64,000 nucleotides of DNA from positions 8,556,001-8,620,000 of the forward strand of contig NZ_CP034463.1 of NCBI RefSeq assembly GCF_003955715.1. Direction: 5' to 3'. Source of the DNA: Streptomyces aquilus (GTDB lineage: Bacteria > Actinomycetota > Actinomycetes > Streptomycetales > Streptomycetaceae). The notes below the pieces were generated by a model that saw only the letters and a program-made list of their open reading frames with translations, made no database searches and had not been told where the DNA came from. Numbering within the stretch: position 1 is the stretch's first letter; the number at the start of each line of letters is the position of its first letter. Shown here piece after piece: positions 8,584 to 17,738 of the stretch. Made by a program: the position numbers and the translations under genes.

Positions 8584-8664
8584 AGGCACTGGTGAAGCCG
8601 GTAACGGCGCTGATGAAGCCGTGAAGGCACTGGTGAAGCCGGTAACGGCGCTGATGAAGCCGTG
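8583..8664 (+). repeat. 41-bp tandem repeat, two perfect copies, directly after the dehydrogenase stop
   Basis: Copies run 8583-8623 and 8624-8664 and are followed by a partial unit to about 8688. The unit contains CTGATGAAGCCG, which is also the 3' end of the dehydrogenase gene (VLMKP). The repeat therefore looks like a duplication of the gene end. Read in one frame it would encode ALVKPVTALMKP units, but no start or separate gene is evident. Confidence 0.9.
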
Positions 8665-8697
8665 AAGCCGCGGATATGAAGCCGTAGGCGCCCCGCG

Positions 8698-9768
8698 TCA
8701 GCCGGCCGTGCCGAGGATCTCGTCCAGGTCGTAGCGCACCGGCTCCTCCAGCTGCCCGTACGTGCAGCTCTCCGGCGTGCGGTCCGGGCGCCAGCGCCGG
8801 AAGCGGGCCGTGTGCCGGAAGCGCGCCCCGTTCTCCATGTGGTCGTACGCCACCTCGGCGACCCGCTCGGGCCGCAGCGGCACCCAGGACAGGTCCTTCT
8901 TGCCCGACCAGCGGCTGGGCGCCCCCGGCAGCCGCGCCGTCTCGTGGGCGGCCTCGTCCGACCAGGCCGCCCAGGGATGTCCCGTGACGTCGTCCATGCG
9001 CAGCGGCTCCAGCTCGTCGACCAGCTCGGCCCGCCGTTTCATGGTGAAGGCGGCCGACACGCCCACGTGCTGGAGGGCGCCCCGGTCGTCGTACAGCCCC
9101 AGCAGCAGGGACCCGACGACGGGCCCGCTCTTGTGGAGGCGGTAGCCGGCGACGACCACGTCCGCGGTCCGCTCGTGCTTGATCTTGAACATGGCGCGCT
9201 CGTCCTGGAGGTAGTGCAGGCCGAGCGGCTTGGCGATGACACCGTCGAGGCCGGCCCCCTCGTACTGCTCGAACCAGTTCCGGGCGACGTCGATGTCGGT
9301 GGTCGCCGGCGCGAGGTGGACCGGCGGGGTGACCTCGGACAGGGCCGTCGTCAGCAGGGCCCGCCGGTCGGTCAGCGGGACGTCGAGGAGCGACTCGTCG
9401 GCGAGCGCCAGCAGGTCGAAGGCCACGAACGACGCCGGGGTGCGCTCGGCGAGGGTGCGGACCCGGGAGTCGGCCGGGTGGATGCGCTCGGTGAGCGCGT
9501 CGAAGTCGAGCCGTCCGTCGCGGGCGATGACGATCTCCCCGTCCAGCACACAGCGCTCGGGCACCCGCTCCCTGAGGGCCTCCACCAGCTCCGGGAAGTA
9601 CCTGGTCAGCGGCTTGCCGGTGCGGCTGCCCAGCTCGATGTCGGCCCCGTCCCGGAACACCACGGCCCGGAACCCGTCCCACTTCGCCTCGTACTGCATG
9701 CCCGGCGGGATCTTCGCGACCGACTTGGCGAGCATGGGCTTCACGGGAGGCATGACCGGCAGATCCAT
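8698..9768 (-). CDS. ATP-dependent DNA ligase (LigC/LigD-ligase type)
   Basis: A 356-aa ATP-dependent DNA ligase of the small actinobacterial type. The nucleotidyl-transferase motif I is EAKWDGFR, with the adenylated lysine at about 29. Motifs LDGEIV, SFVAFDLLAL and GVIAKPLG follow, then FKIKHERTADVVVAGY, and an OB-fold region fills the C-terminal third. Such ligases act with a LigD-type polymerase and Ku in non-homologous end joining or repair. The gene is divergent from the polymerase gene next door, with 75 bp between starts. The ATG at 9768 has GGAGG only one base away; the next ATG (9753) is possible. Ku is not in this window. Confidence 0.92.
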   Translation of the reverse strand: MDLPVMPPVKPMLAKSVAKIPPGMQYEAKWDGFRAVVFRDGADIELGSRTGKPLTRYFPELVEALRERVPERCVLDGEIVIARDGRLDFDALTERIHPADSRVRTLAERTPASFVAFDLLALADESLLDVPLTDRRALLTTALSEVTPPVHLAPATTDIDVARNWFEQYEGAGLDGVIAKPLGLHYLQDERAMFKIKHERTADVVVAGYRLHKSGPVVGSLLLGLYDDRGALQHVGVSAAFTMKRRAELVDELEPLRMDDVTGHPWAAWSDEAAHETARLPGAPSRWSGKKDLSWVPLRPERVAEVAYDHMENGARFRHTARFRRWRPDRTPESCTYGQLEEPVRYDLDEILGTAG

Positions 9769-9843
9769 GCCTCCGATTCTGCTGGCCCCTGATGGATTTC
9801 GCCCGGTATGCGAGGGTTGTCTGGCTGGCCTACCGTGGCTCGC

Positions 9844-10863
9844 ATGGGTGACGCGGTGGAGCTTGAGGTGGGCGGGCGGACCGTACGGCTGTCCAGCCCG
9901 GACAAGATCTTCTTCCCGGAGCGCGGTTTCACCAAGCTGGACCTGGCCCGGTACTACATCGCCGTCGCCCCCGGCATCCTGCGCGCCCTGCGCGACCGCC
10001 CCACCACCCTGGAGCGCTATCCCGACGGCGTGACGGGCGAGAACTTCTTCCAGAAGCGGGCGCCGAAGAACATGCCCGACTGGATCCCGACCGCCCACAT
10101 CACCTTCCCGAGCGGCCGTAGCGCGGACGAGATGTGCCCCACGGAGGAGGCCGCGGTCCTGTGGGCCGCCCAGTTCGGCACGCTCACCTTCCATCCGTGG
10201 CCGGTACGGCGCGCCGACGTCGACCGCCCCGACGAACTCCGCATCGACCTCGACCCGCAGCCCGGCACCGACTACGACGACGCCGTCCGGGCCGCCGGTG
10301 AACTCCGGGCCGTACTGGAGGAGTTCGGGGGCCTGCGCGGCTGGCCCAAGACGTCCGGCGGACGCGGCCTGCACGTCTTCGTGCCGATCGAACCCCGCTG
10401 GACCTTCACCCAGGTGCGGCGGGCCGCGATCGCGGTCGGGCGGGAGATGGAACGCCGGATGCCGGACCACGTGACGATCAAGTGGTGGAAGGAGGAGCGC
10501 GGCGAGCGCATCTTCATCGACTACAACCAGACCGCCCGGGACCGCACGATCGCGTCCGCCTATTCGGTACGACCCCGCCCGCACGCCCCCGTCTCCGCGC
10601 CCCTGCGCTGGGACGAGGTGGGCGTGGCGCACCCACAGGACTTCGATCTCGCGACCATGCCCGCGCGCTTCGCCGAACTCGGCGATGTGCACGCGGACAT
10701 GGACGATCACGCGTTCTCACTGGAGGCCCTGCTGGAACTGGCCCGCCGGGACGAGCACGACCACGGCCTCGGCGATCTGCCGTACCCGCCCGAGTATCCG
10801 AAGATGCCGGGGGAACCCAAGCGGGTACAGCCGAGCCGAGCCCGTAAGGACGGGACTTCGTAG
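9844..10863 (+). CDS. LigD-type DNA polymerase/primase domain protein
   Basis: A stand-alone polymerase domain (339 aa) of the archaeo-eukaryotic primase superfamily, homologous to the LigD Pol domain of NHEJ. The metal-binding acidic motif is LRIDLDPQPG, followed by KTSGGRGLHVFVP and a later IDYNQTARDRTIASAYSVR block, all typical of the family. In Streptomyces the ligase, polymerase and sometimes nuclease functions are split into separate genes; here ligase and polymerase are divergent neighbours. The ATG at 9844 gives the normal N-terminus ahead of VRLSSPDKIFFPE. The stop codon lies inside a 15-bp tandem repeat. Confidence 0.93.
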   Translation: MGDAVELEVGGRTVRLSSPDKIFFPERGFTKLDLARYYIAVAPGILRALRDRPTTLERYPDGVTGENFFQKRAPKNMPDWIPTAHITFPSGRSADEMCPTEEAAVLWAAQFGTLTFHPWPVRRADVDRPDELRIDLDPQPGTDYDDAVRAAGELRAVLEEFGGLRGWPKTSGGRGLHVFVPIEPRWTFTQVRRAAIAVGREMERRMPDHVTIKWWKEERGERIFIDYNQTARDRTIASAYSVRPRPHAPVSAPLRWDEVGVAHPQDFDLATMPARFAELGDVHADMDDHAFSLEALLELARRDEHDHGLGDLPYPPEYPKMPGEPKRVQPSRARKDGTS

Positions 10864-10888
10864 GACGGGACTTCGTAGGACGGGACTA
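10848..10888. repeat. 15-bp tandem repeat across two convergent stop codons
   Basis: The unit GGACGGGACTTCGTA occurs at 10848-10862 and 10863-10877, with a partial third copy to 10888. It contains the TAG of the polymerase gene and ends on the TAG of the convergent DUF1080 gene, so the spacer between the two genes is made of this repeat. Confidence 0.9.
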
Positions 10889-13078
10889 CAACTCCTTGAT
10901 CCGCACGTCCCGGTAGGAGATGACGTCCGTCGTGCCGTGCACCTGGAGTCCGACGTAGCCGGAGGCGAACCGCCTGCCGTCCGTGCCCGGGTCGTCCGAG
11001 CGGGGCGGGACGAAGTCCTGGCCGCCGGTGTTGTCGAACTCGTTGATGAGCACGCCGTTGCGGTAGACCGAGTAGTGCTGGTCGACCACCCGGATCTCGT
11101 AGTCGTTCCAGGTGCCCTTCTGCGTCACGCCCGCGCCGGCCAGACCCACGCGGTCGAACCCGTAGATCGACCCGGTCTTGTACATGTCGCCGTCGGGCCG
11201 GTCCAGGACCTGCACCTCGTGGCCGTACTTGATGGCGACCCACTCCGGGCGGGACTCCTCGGGGTGGTCGTGGACCCACGGGAAGCGCACGAACACACCG
11301 GCGTTGGCGTTCCCGGTGCCGGGTGCGTCGTCGCGCCACTGGAGGCGGAGCGAGAAGTCGCCGTACTTGCGCTCGGGGAACCACAGCATGCCGAGCCCGC
11401 CCTTGGTGGTCCCGGACGTGATGGACCCGTCGGCGTTCAGCCCGAACGAACCCCCGCCCACCTGCTGCCACTTGGCGAACGACGCGGGGCTGCCGTCGAG
11501 GATCTTCCGGTAGCCCTCGGTCTGCCCGGGCCTGCCGATCCCCGACTGACGGGCGGCCTTCTGGACGGCGTTGTACTCGCGCTGGTCGACGACGCCTTCC
11601 TTGAGGAGCTTGTCCAGGACGGTCTTCACGTGCTTGAGGAACAGCGCGTGGGACGTCCACTCCTTCTCGTCCTCGATCAACTCGTTGATCCGGCACCGGT
11701 TGTTGGTCAGCCGGTTCGGCACCCCCGAGTCGACGTCACCGACGATCACCGTCAACCGCTCGTCGAACTCCGGGCAGTTGGGCGCCGGTACCTGGCTCGA
11801 CACCACCGTGAAGGTCACGGTACGCGCCGCGGCGGTGTTGCCCGCCTTGTCGGTGGCCCGGTAGGCGAGGGTGTGGGTGCCCGCGCGATCCACGACGACC
11901 GGGGCGGTGTACGCGAGATACGGCCCGCCGTCGATCGAGTACTCGACCCGGTCGACGCCCGAACCTCCCTCGTCCGTCGCGCTCACGGTCACCTTGGCAT
12001 TGCCGATGTAGGCCCCGTCCGAGTTCTTCGTGCCCTCGACGGTCACACCCGTCACCGGCGGTGTGGTGTCCGGCGTGGGCGTCGCGACGACCTTGAACTG
12101 GACGCTCTTCTCGGCGGCGACGTTGCCCGCCTTGTCGGTGGCCCGGTAGCGCACGCTGTGGGTGCCGAGCTGGTGCACCATCACGGGCGCGGTGTACGCC
12201 TGCCAGGTTCCGCTGTCGACGGCGTACTCGATGCTGTTGACCCCGGAGCCGGTGTCGGAGGCCGACACGGTCACCGTCGCCATGTCGAAGTAGGCCCCGT
12301 CGGCGTCCTGTTCACCGGTCACCGTCGCCGAGGTGTCCGGCGGGGTGGTGTCGTCGGAGGCCGGGGGCACCACCGTGAACTCGACGCTCTTCTCCGCGGA
12401 GACGTTCCCCGCCTTGTCGAGCGCCCGGTAACGGATCGTGTGACTGCCGACCTGGTCGACGACGACCGGCGTGGTGTACGGCAGCCAGTCGCCGGAGTCG
12501 CCGATCGCGTACTGGACGCTGTCGACCCCGGAGCCGCCCTCGTCCGTGGCGCTGATGGCCACGCTCGCCGAACCGACGTACTCGCCTTGGGCGTTCTGCG
12601 CCCCGGTGACCTGCGCGGACGTCTGCGGCGGCGTGGTGTCCGAACCGCCGCCCTCCGTCACCACGAGGATGCCCTGCATCGAGCCGTGGCCCGGGATCGT
12701 GCAGTGGTAGAAGTAGCGGCCCGGGGTGAGCGTGACCTCGGCGGTGTGCCGGCCGCCCATGTCGTCGTTCGGGTTGGCCAGGATGTTGAGCTGGACGTCG
12801 CTGTTGAACTCGGGATCGCTCGTCACGAAGGTCAACGTGTGCGGCATGCCGGTGGTGTTGCCGGTGGCCGCGCTGTTCTCGAAGACGATCGTGGCTTGAC
12901 CGGCCACCGCGGTCGTCGGCGCCGAGGTGTACTTGGTGATGTCGTCGCCGGCGGTCCAGGTGAGGGTCTGGGCGGCGGCGGCCTGTTCGGGTTGTGCCGT
13001 GCTCGGTACGGCCTGGAGGCCGAGCAGCATCAGCACCGCCGCCAACAGGGCGGTGAGGACCCTTCGTTGCCGTGTCAC
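10886..13078 (-). CDS. Secreted cupredoxin / Ig-like repeats / DUF1080 (3-keto-disaccharide hydrolase fold) protein
   Basis: A 730-aa multidomain exported protein. Residues 1-35 are a Sec signal. Residues 36-140 form a plastocyanin-like domain with probable copper ligands in GMPHTLTF and in FYHCTIPGHGSM (His, Cys, His, Met order). Three similar beta-sandwich repeats of about 95 residues follow, each starting DTTPP and ending in a KSVEFTV-like strand (seen as RYRATDKAGN in the middle). The C-terminal 220 residues are a DUF1080 concanavalin-like domain (ADGSITSGTTKGGLGMLWF, GNANAGVFVRFP), a family linked to 3-keto-glycoside hydrolysis. The GTG at 13078 overlaps the stop of the upstream ThuA gene (GTGA). 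A role with its partner in extracellular sugar oxidation is inference. Confidence 0.88.
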   Translation of the reverse strand: MTRQRRVLTALLAAVLMLLGLQAVPSTAQPEQAAAAQTLTWTAGDDITKYTSAPTTAVAGQATIVFENSAATGNTTGMPHTLTFVTSDPEFNSDVQLNILANPNDDMGGRHTAEVTLTPGRYFYHCTIPGHGSMQGILVVTEGGGSDTTPPQTSAQVTGAQNAQGEYVGSASVAISATDEGGSGVDSVQYAIGDSGDWLPYTTPVVVDQVGSHTIRYRALDKAGNVSAEKSVEFTVVPPASDDTTPPDTSATVTGEQDADGAYFDMATVTVSASDTGSGVNSIEYAVDSGTWQAYTAPVMVHQLGTHSVRYRATDKAGNVAAEKSVQFKVVATPTPDTTPPVTGVTVEGTKNSDGAYIGNAKVTVSATDEGGSGVDRVEYSIDGGPYLAYTAPVVVDRAGTHTLAYRATDKAGNTAAARTVTFTVVSSQVPAPNCPEFDERLTVIVGDVDSGVPNRLTNNRCRINELIEDEKEWTSHALFLKHVKTVLDKLLKEGVVDQREYNAVQKAARQSGIGRPGQTEGYRKILDGSPASFAKWQQVGGGSFGLNADGSITSGTTKGGLGMLWFPERKYGDFSLRLQWRDDAPGTGNANAGVFVRFPWVHDHPEESRPEWVAIKYGHEVQVLDRPDGDMYKTGSIYGFDRVGLAGAGVTQKGTWNDYEIRVVDQHYSVYRNGVLINEFDNTGGQDFVPPRSDDPGTDGRRFASGYVGLQVHGTTDVISYRDVRIKEL

Positions 13079-15555
13079 TGCGCTGCCCCCCTCGCCAGCT
13101 GGTCGGCGGCGGGCGTCGGGCCACCGCCCGTGTAGGTGACCCGCCACAGCGCCGACTTGGCGTCCGAGGTGAAGAACCCGCGGCCGTAGTCGAGGACGTA
13201 GAGCGAGCCGTCCGGACCGAACTTCCAGTCCATGAGGTTCTTGATGCCGTCGTTGCCGATCGGGACGATCTTCTTCAACGACTCGGAGTGCACGGGCAGT
13301 CCACCCTCACCATGGTTCTTCGGGTCGGTGATGACGGCGTTGCGCGGCTGGTCGGCGTCGTAGAAGTCGCCGACGAACCACTTGCCGTCCCAGTACGAGG
13401 GCCATTTGACCGTGCTGGCGCTCGTGGCGTCGTAGCGGTAGACGGGCCCGTTCATCGCGGCCTGCCCGCCGCCCTTGAGCCAGGGCAGCAGATACGTGGA
13501 CTCCTCCTGCTTGTACGACGGGATGCCGTTCGCGTCACGGGGGAAGTCCGGGGCGCCGCCCTGGGGCGAGTACCAGATGTTGTTGCCGGTGACCGGCGGG
13601 AGGTTGACGAGGCCGTCGTTGTTCGGGGACTCGTTCTTCGGGTGGTCGCAGTCGTACCAGCCCAGCGGCTTCGTCGGGTCGGGGAGGTTGCGGTCGCGGT
13701 AGGGCTGCTTGTTGCCCATGCAGTACGGCCAACCCCGGTTGCTCGCCTTGGTGATGACGGCGAACGTGTCGTACTTCGCCGGGCCCCAGGTGGTGGAGGG
13801 CGCCGAGGCGTCCGGGCCGACCCAGCCGGCGTAGAGGATGTCGGTCTTCTTGTCGACGAAGATGCGGGCGGGGTTCCTGACACCCATCACATAGATCTCG
13901 CCGCGTGTCTTGCCGCCGCCCTCGTCGGTCTCCTGCCCGGTGAAGAGGTTCCCGGCGGGCAGGGTGTACGTCCCGTCGGCCTCCGGGTGGATGCGCAGGA
14001 TCTTGCCGTTGAGGTTGTGGGTGTTGCCGGCGGTGCGGCGCGCGTCGGCGAAGGAGACGCCCTTGTAGTTCGGCTCCGGGTTGTTGCCCGAGTAACCGTC
14101 GCTGAAGCGGCTGGAGTTGTTGTCGCCGGTCGCGATGTACAGGTTGCCCTTGGAGTCCCAGGTCATCCCGCCGCCCGCGTGGCAGCAACTGTGGATCTGC
14201 ACCGGCCACTTGAGCAGCACCTTCTCGCTGCCCAGGTCCAGCTTGTTCGTGGCGAGGTCGAGGGTGAAGCGGGAGACGCGCCGCTCGGCCATCCTGGTCT
14301 CGCGGTTGATCTGGGAGTGCGGGGTGTAGTGCAGATACACCCACCCGTTCTCCTCGAACCGCGGGTCGAGTTCGATGCCGAGGAGCCCCTCCTCGACCTT
14401 CACCAGTTCGTCGCCGCCGCCCTTGTTGCCGAAGACGGTCAGGGCGCCCGCGAGGGTCACCTTCTTGGTCCTCGGGTCGTAGACGTGGATCTCGCCCTTG
14501 CCCTTGCCGATGTCGGGGTTGTTCCAGTCGGTGACCACCGGCTGGGAGGAGTCGGCGCCGCCCCGGCCGATGTAGAGCACGCGTCCGTCCGGTGCGGTGA
14601 CCAGGCCGTGCGGCTCGCCGATCTGGTCGTTCTGGCCCGGCTGGTTGGGCTGGGTGAGGCGCTCGGCCTTGTAGTTGCCGGTGATGGTGGCCTTGCAGTC
14701 GGCCCGCACCAGCCGCGTCGTCCACAGCAGCGCGCCGCGCAGATGAGCCCGGAAGTCGGTCTCGTCGTAGGAGGAGACGGTGCCGCCCATGCCGGTGTAG
14801 AAGGAACGCCCGCCGTCGTAGTCACGGCACCAACTGACCGGGTGGTCCCAGCCGTTCTTCCCGTCGCCGGGCTGATAGGTCGACTCGCGCACGCGGGCCA
14901 CGGTGTGCACGGAACCCGAGGGGTTCTTGGCCCAGTTGAACCACTGATCGGGCCGTTTCCACTGCACGGGCAGATCCCTGGTGGCCGGATGCTGTCGATC
15001 ACCGACTTCCACCACGGCCCGTTGTACGGCGGTCGGGCTGGAAGCGGCTGGGCGGGCCCCGACGAGCCCGGTGAACCAGTCCGAGTACGGCTCGGCGCGC
15101 GCGGCGTCATGGATGCCGACGAACCCGCCGCCCGCCTCCATATAGGCCTCGAGTCCCGCCTCCTGCTCGGGATCGAGGATGTCGCCGCCCCCGGTGAGGA
15201 AGACGATCGCGTTGTAACGCCCCAGCTCGGTCTCGTCGGTGAACACCGAGGCGTCGTCCGTGGCGACGGTCCTGAACCGCTGGTCGGCCGGGCCGGACAG
15301 TCCGATCTTCTCGATCGCCTCGATCCCGGCGTTCACCACCGGCGACTCCTCGCCGGCCGCGGCGGACCCGTAGAAGAGCAGCACCCGTACATTCGCGCCG
15401 CCCGGCGGCGACTTGACGGACATCGTTGTCAGCGGTGGTTCGGGCGCCGGGCGCGCGGTGGCGGCGGGACCGGACAGCAGCCCGGCCACGACGACCCCGG
15501 CGGTCACGCCCGCCACACCGATCCGTCTTCTCGTGCTCAACCCTCGTAAGTGCAT
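13075..15555 (-). CDS. Secreted ThuA domain / sorbosone-dehydrogenase-like (PQQ-type beta-propeller) protein
   Basis: An 826-aa exported protein. A signal peptide with a twin-arginine-like start (STRRRIGVAGVTAGVVVAG) covers the first 45 residues. A ThuA-like class I glutamine-amidotransferase fold follows (VLLFYGSAAAGEESPV, FLTGGGDIL, GGGFVGIHDA). From about residue 290 to the end there is a glucose/sorbosone dehydrogenase propeller (LLGIELDPRFEENGWVYLHY, GNLYIATGDNNS, NGKILRIHPEADG, MGVRNPARI). Family members oxidise sugars or take part in sugar catabolism at the cell surface. The ATG at 15555 has GGAGG eight bases upstream. It is divergent from the small laccase and translationally coupled to the cupredoxin-DUF1080 gene. 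Confidence 0.9.
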   Translation of the reverse strand: MHLRGLSTRRRIGVAGVTAGVVVAGLLSGPAATARPAPEPPLTTMSVKSPPGGANVRVLLFYGSAAAGEESPVVNAGIEAIEKIGLSGPADQRFRTVATDDASVFTDETELGRYNAIVFLTGGGDILDPEQEAGLEAYMEAGGGFVGIHDAARAEPYSDWFTGLVGARPAASSPTAVQRAVVEVGDRQHPATRDLPVQWKRPDQWFNWAKNPSGSVHTVARVRESTYQPGDGKNGWDHPVSWCRDYDGGRSFYTGMGGTVSSYDETDFRAHLRGALLWTTRLVRADCKATITGNYKAERLTQPNQPGQNDQIGEPHGLVTAPDGRVLYIGRGGADSSQPVVTDWNNPDIGKGKGEIHVYDPRTKKVTLAGALTVFGNKGGGDELVKVEEGLLGIELDPRFEENGWVYLHYTPHSQINRETRMAERRVSRFTLDLATNKLDLGSEKVLLKWPVQIHSCCHAGGGMTWDSKGNLYIATGDNNSSRFSDGYSGNNPEPNYKGVSFADARRTAGNTHNLNGKILRIHPEADGTYTLPAGNLFTGQETDEGGGKTRGEIYVMGVRNPARIFVDKKTDILYAGWVGPDASAPSTTWGPAKYDTFAVITKASNRGWPYCMGNKQPYRDRNLPDPTKPLGWYDCDHPKNESPNNDGLVNLPPVTGNNIWYSPQGGAPDFPRDANGIPSYKQEESTYLLPWLKGGGQAAMNGPVYRYDATSASTVKWPSYWDGKWFVGDFYDADQPRNAVITDPKNHGEGGLPVHSESLKKIVPIGNDGIKNLMDWKFGPDGSLYVLDYGRGFFTSDAKSALWRVTYTGGGPTPAADQLARGAAQ

Positions 15556-15744
15556 GGGCACCTCCTCGGTCACAGCGACAGCGCCAAGGAAGCTAGACGT
15601 CTTTGCGCACCTCGCCAATACCTATGACCGAGTTGGGGTCAACTTTGTCCTGAGTGTGGATAAACAGCGGAACGGCCGGTACCGTCTCACAGGTTCATCA
15701 CAGGTACGTCTCTGCAAATTCCTTACCAGGCTGGGGAGTTCCGC

Positions 15745-16725
15745 ATGGACAGACGCGGGTTCAATCGGAGGATGCTGCTGGGCGGCGCGGCGGTGGTGGG
15801 CGCCGGAACCGTCGCGACATCGTTGTCGGTCGCACCGGAGGCCGCGAGCGCCGACACACCGGCGAGGACGGCTCCGGCGGGCGGCGAGGTCCGGCACATC
15901 AAGCTGTACGCCGAGAAGCTCGCCGACGGGCAGATGGGCTACGGCTTCGCGAAGAGCAAGGCGACGATCCCGGGCCCGCTGATCGAGCTCAACGAGGGCG
16001 ACACGCTGCACATCGAGTTCGAGAACACGATGGACGTGGCGGCGAGCCTCCACGTGCACGGCCTGGACTACGAAATCTCCAGCGACGGCACGAAGTTGAA
16101 CAAGAGCGACGTCGAACCGGGCAGCACCCGCACCTACACCTGGCGCACGCACGCCCCCGGCCGCCGCAAGGACGGCACCTGGCGGGCGGGCAGCGCGGGT
16201 TACTGGCACTACCACGACCACGTGGTCGGCACGGAACACGGCACGGGTGGCATCCGCAAAGGCCTGTACGGCCCGGTGATCGTCCGCCGCAAGGGCGACG
16301 TCCTCCCGGACGCGACCCACGCGATCGTCTTCAACGACATGCTCATCAACAACGGGCCCGCCCACTCGGGCCCCGACTTCGAGGCGACGGTGGGCGATCG
16401 GGTCGAGTTCGTGATGATCACGCACGGCGAGTACTACCACACCTTCCACCTGCACGGTCACCGCTGGGCGGACAACCGCACCGGCACCCTCACCGGCCCC
16501 GACGACCCGAGCCAGGTCATCGACAACAAGATCGTGGGCCCGGCGGACTCCTTCGGCTTCCAGGTGATCGCGGGGGAGGGCGTCGGAGCGGGCGCGTGGA
16601 TGTACCACTGCCATGTCCAGAGCCATTCGGACATGGGGATGGTGGGGCTGTTCCTGGTGAAGAAGACGGACGGGACGATTCCTGGGTATGAGCCGCACGA
16701 GCACAGCGACGGGCACGCGCATTGA
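15745..16725 (+). CDS. Two-domain small laccase (SLAC-type multicopper oxidase)
   Basis: A secreted multicopper oxidase, 326 aa, that oxidises phenolics with reduction of O2 to water and works as a trimer in characterised homologs. The sequence is very close to my memory of S. coelicolor SLAC. The N-terminus is a Tat signal ([16 protein letters not shown]). All copper motifs are present: [18 protein letters not shown] and the type-1/trinuclear [12 protein letters not shown] near the C-terminus. GGGGAG eight bases before the ATG is the ribosome binding site. It is divergent from the ThuA gene, and the frame of the opposite-strand gene downstream runs antisense through it. A role in oxidising lignin-derived aromatics would fit the nearby pca operon, but that is inference. 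Confidence 0.96.
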   Translation: MDRRGFNRRMLLGGAAVVGAGTVATSLSVAPEAASADTPARTAPAGGEVRHIKLYAEKLADGQMGYGFAKSKATIPGPLIELNEGDTLHIEFENTMDVAASLHVHGLDYEISSDGTKLNKSDVEPGSTRTYTWRTHAPGRRKDGTWRAGSAGYWHYHDHVVGTEHGTGGIRKGLYGPVIVRRKGDVLPDATHAIVFNDMLINNGPAHSGPDFEATVGDRVEFVMITHGEYYHTFHLHGHRWADNRTGTLTGPDDPSQVIDNKIVGPADSFGFQVIAGEGVGAGAWMYHCHVQSHSDMGMVGLFLVKKTDGTIPGYEPHEHSDGHAH

Positions 16726-16737
16726 GGAGGCGAGGGG

Positions 16738-17598
16738 GCAACTGAGGTCGTACAGGGCCCAGTCGATGCCGGGCTCCTCCTGTACGTAAAGGCGGGGACC
16801 GCGACAGACGACCCGCCGGCGACCCGATCGCGCGCCGTCGGCGCGGAGCAGCCGGGTCTCCTCGACGGGCTCGACCGCCGAGTCGGTGAGGGTGCCGAGG
16901 AGGAGCCGGTCGTGCTCGTCGCCGTACCCGCCGTAGAGCGCGACACGAGGCCCGTGGACCATCACCCCCTTCGCGCCCCGGACGGGCGTGGTGCGGATGC
17001 TCGCCCGGCGTCTGTTCCGGATCTCCAGGAGCGGGAAGTCCGTGTAGGGGTACGCCCAGGTGCAGCGGCGGTCGACGTTCAGGGCGTAGCAGTCCAGGAA
17101 CCATCCGGCCTCCGAGGGCTGGTGGTACTCCCACAGCGGTTCCCCGGTACGGCTCCAGCACCGCAGCCCCGGATCGCAGAGCGGGTCGCTGCCGACGCCC
17201 TCGTCGAAGTAGCCCACCCACAGGTCGCCGGACTCGTCGGTCAGCAGGTGCTCGATGGCGTCGCCGACATCGAAGCCGTGTGACGATCGTCCTGACGAGT
17301 CGAACACCTGTATCTGCTCGACCCCGTCCTGCCGGCGGGCGTCGGCCACCACGAAACCGCCGTCAGGCAGTGCGTCCACCCGCGGGAAGCGGGCGGGAAC
17401 GGACCGCAGACGGGTCGTACGGTCGCGCCCGCCCTCGACCGTGACGAGCAGGGCGTCGTACGCATCGCCCCGCCGCGCCGAGTCGCGCAGCAGCCAGTGC
17501 GCCCGCCCGAACGCGTCGACGGTGCTGTGCAGCACGTCCCGGCCCTGGTACGCGCTGGGCAGCCGGGCGTACGACGTGAGGCGGGGCTCAGCGGCCAT
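16738..17598 (-). CDS. Conserved hypothetical protein; 3' end uncertain because the expected stop codon is missing
   Basis: The supported body is about 286 residues, from MAAEPRLTSY to WALYDLS, with WD/propeller-like short strands (GGFVVADARR, DLWVGYFDEG, VALYGGYGDE). I do not recognise a named family. It has no signal peptide and only a weak ribosome binding site at ATG 17598. After the Ser codon at 16741 the next codon is TGC where TGA would end a normal-looking protein. The frame then stays open to 15622, antisense through the entire small laccase gene, giving a 658-aa product whose last 370 residues are a shadow of that gene. I give the end as if 16738-16740 were the ancestral stop. It is divergent from the LacI gene, with the palindromic operator between them. 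Confidence 0.55.
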
Positions 17599-17671
17599 GG
17601 GCTCTTCTCGAAGTCATACGGTGATCCTCTTGCTGTCACGCGCGCCGCCGCAACCACCTTTCCGCCCTCCC

Positions 17672-17683
17672 GAGAGCGCTCTC
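17672..17683. promoter_or_regulatory. LacI-family operator palindrome
   Basis: GAGAGCGCTCTC is a perfect 12-bp palindrome with a central CG. It shares the core GAGCGCTC with the operators of known Streptomyces LacI regulators such as CebR. It sits between the LacI gene (start 17739) and the divergent hypothetical gene (start 17598), so it could control both. Confidence 0.65.
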
Positions 17684-17738
17684 ACTCCCGCCCCCGACCA
17701 GGGCTATCCTGGGCCGCAACCAGGAGGAGGGCCCCGAA

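Noticed and set aside
8583..8690. A small coding gene made of ALVKPVTALMKP-type repeats
   Set aside because: No start codon with a ribosome binding site, and the repeat copies the end of the dehydrogenase gene.
15622..16725. Protein-coding extension of the stop-less gene antisense to the small laccase
   Set aside because: The sequence is explained by the laccase gene on the other strand; I treat it as read-through, not as a domain.
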